This document shows positions 1 to 9,900 of a stretch of 62,000 nucleotides of DNA, one piece after another. The translations under genes and the position numbers were made by a program. Each line of letters starts with the position of its first letter. Position 1 is the stretch's first letter. The stretch lies in NCBI RefSeq assembly GCF_000003815.2, contig NC_049988.1, positions 16,405,808 through 16,467,807 of the forward strand. The letters run 5' to 3'. Below the pieces are notes generated by a model. The model made no database searches and was not told where the DNA came from. It was given only the letters and a program-made list of their open reading frames with translations. Origin of the DNA: Branchiostoma floridae (Eukaryota > Chordata > Leptocardii > Amphioxiformes > Branchiostomatidae).

Positions 1-128
1 ACTTGCATTCATTTTTGGGAGATTAGTTCAGGTAGGGAGAAAATGGAGTGTTTGCAGTGGTTTAAAGTTCCCAGTTAAAACAAGGGGTTAGGCAGGCAGA
101 ACATAGAACAGGCATTTTTGTGGTGGTT

Positions 129-351
129 TTAACCCTTAAACTGCCAAGCCCGGATATATCCGGCACACATATACATGCCCTGTGTGCCATGCCCAGTTAT
201 AACCGAGATAGCGTATTCCCCCAAAGTAGCAGCTTTGCGCGTGTGTAGTACACGCACCCCGGAAGTTAGGGACTTCTTTTTGGAGGTCAGAGGCCAACCA
301 TGGCACTTATAGCATTTTATAGGGCTGAAACTCTGGCAGTTTAAGGGTTAA
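129..351. mobile_element. piggyBac-like MITE
   Basis: An 18-bp perfect inverted repeat bounds the element: TTAACCCTTAAACTGCCA at 129-146 and its reverse complement at 334-351. Both ends carry TTAA, the target site that piggyBac transposases duplicate, and the repeat then begins CCC. At 223 bp it has no coding capacity, so it would be a non-autonomous element. It lies in the MINDY3 intron that runs off the left edge. The family assignment rests on the TTAA plus CCC termini only. Confidence 0.7.
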
Positions 352-473
352 TTAAGCAGAAAAGACGACACCTCAAAAGGCCCAGACATTGAACTACAGG
401 GAAAATTTAACTAACAGTAACTGCATTTATAATAACTAATCTTCATACTCACAACATATAAATAATAACTCAC

Positions 474-3400
474 CTCCCGTGCCCATGAACACTATCTATT
501 AATGGTTCTGTGGGGTCGGTGACCTCGTTCTTGATATTTTCTATACCCTGTGTGCAAAAAAAGAGAGAACAATGAATTTAACTTCAAGAGTTAGATGATT
601 CTAGGCATTATCTGGTTACTAGATAACACAATATAATAATATACATTTGTACAATGTACGTAAATACATTACTAGCTACCAATAAAAAGAAATGTCTGAG
701 TATTCTTGCAAGTGATTCATCTGTAAAAGAAGGTTTATTTGTCACAATGAAACTGATGACAACAACTCACAAAGCTACATTTGTACTAGTAATGATGTAT
801 TTAGCAATTAACAACATAATGTGTATCCTGATTATACAATGTATATCTGTGACAAGCTACAGTCAAAACAGTCCAAGAGTCCCACTAAGCGTACTGATAA
901 AATCTGGTGGTCAGTCAGAATTCCTAATGCTTGTGTCATTGGAAAAATCATCTATCAGACCAAAAAAAAAATGTTCATTTTTGCAAGGTGGTCATTACTC
1001 TTAAATGTGGTCACTAGCATATGTACTACAGGTTTAAATGTATTTGTAATATGTAGCCACCTTTGAGAGAATGACAGAATACAGGAACAGCAGAACTCCA
1101 TGTCTGCCGTGGAATATTTCGTAGCTACTCTCCATCATCGTCTTTAAGTTGTCTGCACAGGAAAACTGTCGCATCCTGAGGAATAAAATAAAACGTCTTC
1201 AATAAATACACAAAAGAAGTATATAGTTACCATTGTGGTCTACAATCACATGTCTGTTTTTCTTACTCAATATGTTTTGAAGGAAGCATAACTGATCATG
1301 AGGGAATTCCTAATCAAGTAAAAGGTTCTACACAAAAGGTTTCAAATAGTGTGCACTGTTTTACCTCTTCTGTAACTAAACGTAAGTACATTGTAACTAG
1401 TTATCAATGTGTTGTACAATTACATTCCTATCTTATTCTGTTTTTCTTGGTTTTCAGACAAAGCATGACAGACCACAAAAGAATTCCTATTTCCTAATCT
1501 ATCATAAATGGTTCCATTTGTACAGTTTTATACAAGATACAACATACATAAATGACAAACTTAAGAATGACATATAACAACAAATATCAGTCACCTCAAG
1601 GACTGATGAAATTCATCTACTGCTGCTGTTGGTCCATCTACTTGTGCTGAACCCGTATCTGAAAAATAGGAAGTTGGGAAATTTTAAAGACTTGCAGAAA
1701 TACAATTGAATACAATTTATTTTTTAACGATCTAGAGGATCATTTCCTCGCTATTAGATTGAAATATTTTTCATGTGATAATTCGGTCGGGAAGTTATGC
1801 TAAAACGTCTTCAAAAAGTGCGACTTGGGGCATCCGAGGGCGAATTCAAATGATATGCATGACGTCATTTTAGAGAGTCGCGTTCTTCTAGTAGCTCTAC
1901 CCCCGTCCGCTGTAATGGCGTCTTGTACTACAGGTCGTGTTAGTACAAAGTCCAGTAGAAGTTATTGTGTCGCAGGAGGCCCACATGGCGTTAGCTGTAA
2001 GAATAGTCAGTCTACCGAGGGGATATCTATGCACAGATTCCCCCAAGTTAAAAATGACAGAACTGTGGCTGACAAATTGAGAGTCTCGGCGAGCTAGAAA
2101 ACAGTGTACAAAATTATGTATCAAGTTTGTTCAGAGGCATCGGCATGGTTCCTTCCGCGACATCTATGGCTCTGCACACTTCGAGCTCCGCACACTTCGA
2201 GCCCTCGTACTTCAACATGAACCTTGAGATTATATTGGGGAGAGCTGTAGGAGGACCAGAAGGATTATCGCAGGAAAAGTTCCAACTATTGACACCGCTG
2301 GTCTGCCGACTCCAGTCACGGAACGCGCGCGGAGAAGGGTGAATTCGCCACAGTTTATCACAGCTGCAGGACGTTTATCTGTCACATACTAGTAGTAATT
2401 CGCCCTGTAAATTTACCTTGTATTTCGCTTATTCTGGTCATAACTGCGGTGCCATTATTGTGAAGTACTTGTACGCTTAGACTCCGACACAAAACAGCAC
2501 AAATGATTCTTGGATTTTACATTGGATTCTTTGTCGGCGTCCGGATAGATTTCATAACAAAGTGAACCGCTTATACTGAACTCGTAACAACAAACGACGC
2601 TGTCCCAAGATTTTCAAGCACGAAAATTTGCTGACCGTATTCAAAATACGTTGGAAAAATTGTCACTAGATTTTGTCATGAATATTGTAGTTCTTGGTCT
2701 CAGTAAAACCAAGTTACGAGCGAATCTGGGATTTTTCGTCGTCAACAACAACAACTCTAAGAAAAATGGCCCCAAAAAAGATGGCGGCCGCTAAAATCCT
2801 GAGACTTTTCGAATTTTCTTTCACGGAAACACCAGTCTGTATGTTTTTCCTCGAATCACTAGGAGCTTACGAAATCTGTCTGTTGTGTAGTGTCTTAGCG
2901 GTGGACATGTTGTTGATAGGTGAGTTAAAATAGTTTGTATAAAAACTTCTAGCGTAACCTGAGCATGTAAACAAAGGAAAATATATCTGGGTTGCGGGAC
3001 CACAAGCATGTACGTACTCGTTACTATGTCATCGATAACTCGTTTTTTTTGCTCGTGTAGCTACAAACTTGGCACTTTTGTCGCTAGATTTTGTCATGAA
3101 TATTGTAGCATTGATATGTAGTACTGATATGGTCTCCGTAAAACCTAGTTACGAGTGAATCTTGGATTTTTCGTCGTCAACAACAAAGAAAAATTCCTCC
3201 CAAAAAAATGGCGGCCCCGTGCCATGCGCTATTATTTAACCACACTTTTCGAATTTTCTATCACGGAAACACCAGTCTGTGTGTTTTCCTCGAATCACTG
3301 GGAGCTTACGAAATCTGTCTGTTGTGCAGACAAATATGAGACAGAAAGAACAGTCACTCTCAAAATGTTTCACGGACTCGTCACAATCTGCAGGCGTTTA

Positions 3401-6393
3401 GCTATCGGCCGTGCTCACGACTAGAAATAGTCAGTCTACGACGTACTATCTATCCGATAAAAGCTTACAGGTTTGTAAACAAACACATACTTTGAGTGGG
3501 AATGTATTTTGAGTCGCATTTCTTGTGGCAATGAGGTTGCTTCTCATTTTAAATCCTGGAGAACTGTACGTAGTTAGTTGCTCAGCTGTTGTATATTTGT
3601 ACGCGACCGAAGCTTTAGTCCCGGTTTCGCTAGCAGGCACAAGCGGAGACCGCAAAGAGGCACAAACTTCTGCGCTTCCGCTAGAAAACATCTTCAAATT
3701 AATGTACAGCATGGCCTCCTTACTGAGGATAATGTAAGCTCATGCTATCATTTGTGTATAGAAGAAGCGATGGCTGTTTATCCCTGCTTATTTCACACGC
3801 TACAATAATGAACTTTCTCCCCGCTTCGCTTGCGTTACGCACGCTTGGTACGTGCATCAACTTCAAGTGCCTCTAAGATATATTTTAGTGGCGTGAATAC
3901 GAACGAAATTCCCTTCAAGTGAAGTGAAGTATGTGTTCTTTAGTCGTGCCGAGTTTCGTCAATGAATTATGTTTCCTTTATAAGATACGGGTCTATCAAA
4001 TGTACATTATTCCCCTAGTCAACCATACCAGCTAGTAGTAGGGACTAACTAAAATGACGTCATGGCGTGTTCCTAATTAGTTCCAGCAAAGAGCTCAAAG
4101 TACACATTTTTATGTCGCTGTTTGAGGGACTTCCGGACGGACAATTGATTTGAAACTTGCATTGATTTTTTCAGAAAAGATCAATTTTTTACATTAATGG
4201 TAGAAAATGCTACAGACGATTTCATTTCAGTTACACTTTAATTTAAGCTGATACATTTCAGCTGCGAATGGCTAGTAGTTATCCAGTCTCTCCTTAATAC
4301 AGTTTATACTTGTAGGTGTCACCACAGATTCCGATAGACTGTTCCACCACGTGATAAATCTAATACGGAAAAGTGTGCTCTTGATCATTGATGTTTTTTT
4401 CCTTAATATGAAGACAGTGGCCCCTTGTTCTTGTGTCCATGTTTAGTTCAAAGTATCATGACTGTACCTTGTGTTGGTTCCTGTTCCTCCGCTGCCATGT
4501 TCTCTCCGCTGCCCTCTCCTGACTCCATGGGCTCCTCCCCAGACTTCTCCTTCTTGGTACACTGGTGCACCAACACCACCTTCTCCACTCCACACAGCTC
4601 AAACACTTCACATAGGGACATTAGCAGCAGCTGTTTAGCCTGGTCAGCTGGGAGAGAAACAACAAAAATCTCTGTTATGTGCACTACTGGTGCTGGTGCT
4701 GGTACTGGTACTGGTGCACCAACACAACCTTCTCTACTTCACACAGCTCAAACACTTCACATAGGGACATCAGCAGGAGCTGTTTAGCCTGGTCAGCTGG
4801 GTAAGAAATGACAAAAAGCACTGTAAGAAGACTAGCCGACTGTTGCTTACTTCTACCAGGGACCCCAACAGCAGTATAATCAAATAATGGATACTACTAC
4901 CAATCTAACCATCTACGAACATCACCTAATGGCCTACCTGACATGTTGTTCCATTGCTCAGGGGCTCCTTCTGAGAACAGCAAGTTCTTCAACAGTGAGG
5001 CCTGAAAACAACAATCGAAATACACTCTTTGTAACTTTCCTGTACTCTTTTTCCTACAAATAGATGATTTTAGGTATGTGTAAGTGTACTGTAAAGAACA
5101 AAACTCTCTTCTGCAATATGTGTTATTTTTGTTAGAACAAAAATGTTGGATGTTTTGACTTCTGGCACCTGGACAATTTAGTCTCTTTGACAATCAGGAT
5201 GATTAGACATTAGGTCAAAGACTCCTTCAACATCTAACTCTAACCCTAACCACATCAACCATAATCTGATTACAATTATGCTAAACTGTTTTCCAACACA
5301 AAGGTACACACTGATCAAATTTTCAACGACCACTGTCACCTTTTTCAGGATCATTGACTTTTTTTCATTGTAAATCTTTGTGTTGGAAGAAAGTTAAACT
5401 TTCTCACCTGTAAGGGAACAATGATTCCACAGGGTCCTCCTTCATGCTGAATCAGAGCTGTGGGTTCATCCTCACTGAACTCAAACCCTGCAAAACATGT
5501 CATGGACATCTGTAGGTGGCAAGTTGGTCTTTTGCTTAGGGTTGTTACCTTCCAATCTCAAAGGTTCTTAAGGTTCTCTATGGGTTTTAATTCCCAGTTA
5601 GGTGCCCTTGAGAAAGAAACCAAGGACCTCATTGCTTAATACCTATTTTCTCACAGTCTTGACTCATGTGAAAATGAATATCAAGCTTCAGCAAGGAATC
5701 TCCTCTCGGATGGGATGTAAAGTCGAAGGCTAGATGTGTGCGAGGAGAGCCACACCTCAAGCCTGTTTAGGATTGTACCGCACACTTATCAGAGTTGGGG
5801 TCCTTTCCCAGTGTGTCATCAAACCTTACAGTCCAGTCTAGCACAGTTTGTACTGATCACTGTAACAAACTGGTGCTAAATGGTGGTTTACTGCTGCTTG
5901 TGTGAAAGAAAAAATAACTTCTTAAACCACCATCAGATCGGACTTGAAGAAATCATCACTACTGCATTGCACAAAATTTATCATATTTGTAACGCCCCTT
6001 TCTATGTATCCCATTTGAAGTATGTGGTATCACTCATGAATATGCAATTTTAGCCAAAAAACTGAATAAGTCAGTTTTGAAACTTAATCAATTTTGCATC
6101 TTTTAAAAGCTAAGTGGCACACGTTTCTCAACATGGATGATCAGAAAGCTGTGAAAATAAAGTCTAGCACCTTGTGCGGTATGTGAACAATGTTTTATGA
6201 AGGTAATCATGGCATCTGTCAAAATTTGACAAAGAGGAAGCCAGTCCATGTGGGGGGGAAATCCCTCTGTCACCACTAGAGTCTCACCTTGTGACCATCG
6301 ATTAAAAACGTCCGGGCGGATGTTCCGTCCCCAAACTAGAGTCAGGAGATCCTCTAGAGGCACGGCAACCTCTTCCTGTCGGGATTCCGTCAT
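474..6393 (-). CDS. MINDY3: MINDY3 (FAM188A) Lys48-specific deubiquitinase, 5' part
   Basis: Known role of the family: a cysteine protease that trims Lys48-linked ubiquitin chains. Coding exons, in transcript order on the minus strand: 6393-6288, 5487-5408, 5001-4938, 4647-4468, 1658-1595, 1175-1061 and 547-474. All have GT-AG borders and the phases join (106+80+64+180+64+115+74 nt). The product starts MTESRQEEVAVPLEDLLTLV. The catalytic block HEGGPCGIIVPLQ places the likely nucleophile at Cys55, matching human EGGPCAVIAPVQ. Later exons give HGVLLFLYSVILSKG and GIENIKNEVTDPTEPLID, both close to human MINDY3. The start is supported by an in-frame stop at 6451-6453. Exon 4 encodes an acidic Glu/Ser/Gly-rich stretch, likely a loop. 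About 227 residues are present; human MINDY3 is about 445, and the remaining exons lie beyond position 1. Confidence 0.9.
2630..3340 (+). repeat. Tandem duplication with ATGGCGGC boxes
   Basis: Two diverged copies, about 2630-2915 and 3060-3335, share long runs, for example TTTTTCGTCGTCAACAAC, TCACGGAAACACCAGTCTGT and GAGCTTACGAAATCTGTCTG. Each has ATGGCGGC midway. The first copy is followed by a strong splice-donor-like GTGAGT at 2920. They sit inside MINDY3 intron 4, on the opposite strand sense to the gene. Possible unit of a low-copy repeat or a duplicated promoter/first exon. Confidence 0.6.
2781..2919 (+). other. Possible orphan first exon (weak)
   Basis: Starting at ATGGCGGCC, the frame stays open for 46 codons (MAAAKILRLFEFS...) up to a consensus donor GTGAGT at 2920. 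The second copy of the block has its own ATGGCGGCC at 3208 and a 43-codon frame ending at 3339. Both peptides contain FLESLGAYEICLLC, although the copies differ by small indels upstream of it. I recognise no family. This may be chance; no promoter, partner exon or poly(A) site was tied to it. Confidence 0.15.
4683..4796 (-). pseudogene. Duplicated MINDY3 exon 4 with early stop
   Basis: This is a tandem copy of the 5' half of MINDY3 exon 4, placed just upstream of it in transcript order. It keeps the acceptor (ACCCAG) and encodes ADQAKQLLLMSLCEVFELCE, differing from the real exon by very few residues. It then runs into a CACCAG-type simple repeat and a TAG at 4683-4685. Only about 35 bp separate it from the real exon acceptor. 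Using this acceptor would end the protein early, so it would act as a poison exon or be silent. Confidence 0.75.
5580..5870 (+). mobile_element. Diverged tRNA-derived SINE
   Basis: This is a degraded relative of the SINE at 28267-28755. It shares the order: a CCCTTGAGAAAG-like block, CTCACAG...GTGAAAATGA, a GGATGGGATGTAAAG block, and GAGAGCCACACC. The 5' tRNA-like part is poorly kept. It lies in MINDY3 intron 1. Confidence 0.6.
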
Positions 6394-6921
6394 GATTGTC
6401 GCTCGGATCGGCGAAAATTCGATAAAGACACGTCGAAAAGCACGGCAATTTCACAGTTTTGTCAAATTAGCCGCCATCTTGGATTTCCGCGAAATGAAAT
6501 CTCGTGCAACAGTAGCTGGCGAGATCTTTTGAAAATCACGATACAACGACAATAATATCTGATATACTGACTCAGACATGTGTCAGTAATAAAAGGAGTT
6601 TCTTATATGTCATTATGACGAAGAATTATGGAGAATTGTTTGATTTATGATGAAAAATTAAGATGATCACGTGATCGTGAAACGAGACTCCAAAGGACAA
6701 TAATTTGGGACAAACCACTTAGATTATAGGGAAGATGTCATGTTACATTTGTATGTTTTGTGGAAACCATTCTTGAAAGTTGTTTCTTTGCTATCCCAAA
6801 GATAGCGATTTAGTAAGAGTTTAAGTGTTTCTTTGATTAGAAAACAGATGATTTAAGCTTACCGAATCTCTTTCTTATTAAAGTAGCACACCCCCTGAGA
6901 TGTGGTGTAGTGGTGTCAGTC
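6394..6921. promoter_or_regulatory. Bidirectional promoter between MINDY3 and LCMT2
   Basis: The two start codons point away from each other with 528 bp between them, so both 5' UTRs and promoters must lie here or in 5' non-coding exons. A GCCGCCATCTTGG box (YY1-type) is at 6470-6482 on the MINDY3 side. The LCMT2 start itself sits in CATGGCGGC. No TATA box is placed convincingly. A shared housekeeping promoter is inferred from the layout. Confidence 0.65.
6451..6477 (-). other. Upstream ORF in MINDY3 leader
   Basis: If transcription begins upstream of 6477, the leader contains an 8-codon ORF (MAANLTKL, stop TGA at 6451-6453) that starts inside the YY1-type ATGGCGGC box. It is in the same frame as MINDY3 and ends 57 nt before the main ATG. 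It could reduce translation of MINDY3, or it may lie outside the transcript. Confidence 0.35.
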
Positions 6922-9900
6922 ATGGCGGCTTCCTCGAAAAGTGGCACGTCGAGTAAAAAGGCGAAAAAATCGAAATCAAGAAACGATACAGCTGTAAGTA
7001 TCAATGTACGCTTTCAGACGATAAAACAGACAATGTATTTTCGATATGTGTAGATGAAAAGACCCAAAATGGGTCCCTTGGCCGCTCTTTGAAAGTATGG
7101 TCACTCACCAAAAATTTATCACAACCTCATCCCTTTCCCTTTCCGTCTCATATCGTTTCCTAGCTAAAAACTTAAGAAATTTTTCTATGGACATGGATGT
7201 TATGATTATGACAGTTTTTCGAAGCTAAAAAACTGTGTTGTTTTAGTTTAATCTTATGGAGGCAGCCATCTTGGTCCATGGAGGCAGCCATCTTTATTTG
7301 TGTTGGAGGCAGTCGTCTGCCAATCAGATTGCATGAAATTTCTTGTACCTTGTTGCCATGGCAACTGACGTCACCACTCCCCCTCCCAGGTGCAGGGAAC
7401 CAATGACAACAGTATTGTCAGCAAGTGTTCCATGTGCATGCTGGGATACTTCAATGACGACTTTCTCGGGCGCTTCGTAGCGAAGCCCGTTAGGAGAGCT
7501 CCACTCATCAACAGGTGGGGTTTCCTGTACATAATCTGCACTACAAGTTCAACAGATCGCAGATGAAAGATAATGGATGCTACCTGAAACGTTTGACCGT
7601 TTCCAAAATCATATCCAGTTGCTTGAGTACTTAAAAGTTAAAAGTTGCCCGCACGTCTGTAACAGATGCATAGGGGTGGCACCCTTCTCCATTTCTGTAG
7701 CCCTTGGGCCACACATCTGTGCAAGCCACTACAGCAGGGAGCTAGTCCGCCGGTAGTGATGTGTATTTAACTCCCATACTCTAACTCATTCGTGCTGTGT
7801 GCTAAGCATAGAAAGCAGCAGGTACCATTTTTGAAGTCTTTGGTATGATTCGGATGGAACTCACTACCATTCCGAATGCAAGGCAAACACTCTACTCACT
7901 TGAGTACTTGCTACAATATATTTGGTATATCTAATTACGTCATTCCTCATCTCTATATTATTCCAGGGGCTACTACATCAGAGCAAAGGCGATAGATCAT
8001 GTGCTGAAATCTTTCCTCTCTGCACACCAAGGAATAAAGACACAGGTAGGTCACACTAGTAAGTTGATTCACTCTTCACGGCAGTAGCAGACCCTTTGGA
8101 TGTTTTGGACGTCAACCTCCAACACCATGAAAAGAAAAAAAGCTAACCATGCACCAATGAGAAGCCAGTACTGGAGTCATTACGAAAATTCACTTGTTTA
8201 CTACAAGCTTCATAGTGAAGTAAGCAACCAAGTTTTCGTAGCAGGAAACAGTAAAACAGAATGTTTAAATGAGATTGAGAACCACAGCATAACTACCCTA
8301 TAGCAACACTCAATTTGCACTCTATAACAATGAAGTATCACGATGTTTTTGCAGTGATTTTTGTTTCAGAAATATGTTTTAAATTTTCAATTGTATTTTG
8401 TACCCAGCTTGTGTCTTTAGGGGCAGGGTTTGACTCCACCTACTTCCGTCTGAAGTCGGAGGGTTTGTTGGAGAACACAGTGTTCTACGAGGTGGACTTT
8501 CCCGAGGTGACGCAGCGCAAGTCTGACATGATCCAGGCATATGAGCTCCTGCTGAAACTGGTGGGAGAAGACAGCAGGGTGGTGGAGAATGGTGGGGATG
8601 TTTTCTGATATCTTTTTGTTTTTAGGACAGGTGGAGAAAATGTGGCTCTGCACTCAAGTTAGTAACTCATTTTGACAGTGCTACATACAAAGTACAGACA
8701 GAAGGTAAAGGTATAGTCTTTTCTCATACCTCCCCGACCAAAGTCAGGTAGCCATTTTTACACCTTGGTGAAGAGAGGAAGGTCGTGTAAAGTGATTTTC
8801 CCAAGGGCACAACATTGTGGGCATAGTGAGTATCATACTTGGGACCTATAGATAATCTGAGCCCATCACCCTCCAGTTATGCCACGCAAGACACCACTGT
8901 ACTAATATCTGACACATACGTATATATATATATCCTCTGTTACGCACTCTTACTGTCAAAGGCTCCTTGGGCCTCGTCCCTCAGAGCTTCTGACCATGCA
9001 CCTCTATCTCATGAGAACCCCTCCCAATCCCCACATGGTCAATTGCATTGTAATGTTAGTGCCATGAAGTTAAATTACAGCACTTTGGAGGAGTCAACTC
9101 TTTCAAAGATCGCTGTTTATATTGCTACATGTTATCTTTTATTCATTTATACTGTACTCCAAGAAGAAACTGAGACATGGAAAACTGACATACTTGAAAT
9201 ATGTTGTATCTTTGCAGGAATTGTTTCCCCTTGCTACAAGCTGATTGGTGCAGACTTGAGAAAGGTCAACATCTTACAGTGCCTGCTAGAGCATCATGGG
9301 ATACATCCAGACTGTCCCACTCTTCTCCTGTCTGAGTGTGTCATCACCTACATGGGGGTCAAGAGGTCACAGATGTGTTCTGTATCTGTGTTCATGTTTC
9401 ATGACATCACACCAATGTGATGTGTTAGTTTATTTGTTTTGCATGATCAGTAAAGTGTACAACACACCAGTTCTGTACAGTAAGTACAAGCTTCGTAGGA
9501 CTGTAAAAATGGTAACACTCACATAGGGAAAGATTCCTATAATAATTCTTTTTGATAAGTGTGGTGCGATCTTTAATGTGCTCAAGGTGTAGCTGTCCTC
9601 AAACACAGGGCATTTGTCATTATGTTCCATCTAAGTACTCTCCAAGCAGAGGTTAGGCTCCGGCTGTTTTTTTTAACGTTTTTTAAAACCTAACAGGCCG
9701 GATACAGTAATGTACAATACAAAAAAGAAAGCCTGATCAGGGCTCGAAATACTGGGTGCATGTGCACCCAGGTGCACCCAAAATTGGAACTGTGCACCCA
9801 ATTTTTTTTCGGTGGGTGCACAGGGTGCACCCAAATATTTTCTTGGGTTTATGTATGTAAAGATATCAAAGTATACTAACTAGTATACATCATATTCTTG

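Larger units (their letters stand above)
1659..4467. other. MINDY3 intron 4, CpG-containing, no confirmed exon
   Basis: This 2.8-kb intron separates MINDY3 coding exons 4 and 5. No MINDY3 exon is missing here: the joined protein aligns with the human one without a gap. The stretch 1800-2350 and the blocks at 2630-3340 are richer in CG than the surroundings. They carry CRE-like TGACGTCA palindromes at 1860 and 4055 and ATGGCGGC boxes at 2781 and 3208. This looks promoter-like, but nothing else supports a gene. Confidence 0.4.

Noticed and set aside
1825-2342. Small overlapping frames on both strands near 2 kb as genes
   Set aside because: They overlap each other, share no recognisable product and lie in a MINDY3 intron.
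8839-9420. A 193-codon open frame taken as one exon
   Set aside because: Only 9218-9365 is LCMT2 exon 5. The upstream part is intron and SINE sequence that happens to be open, and the part after 9365 is intron.
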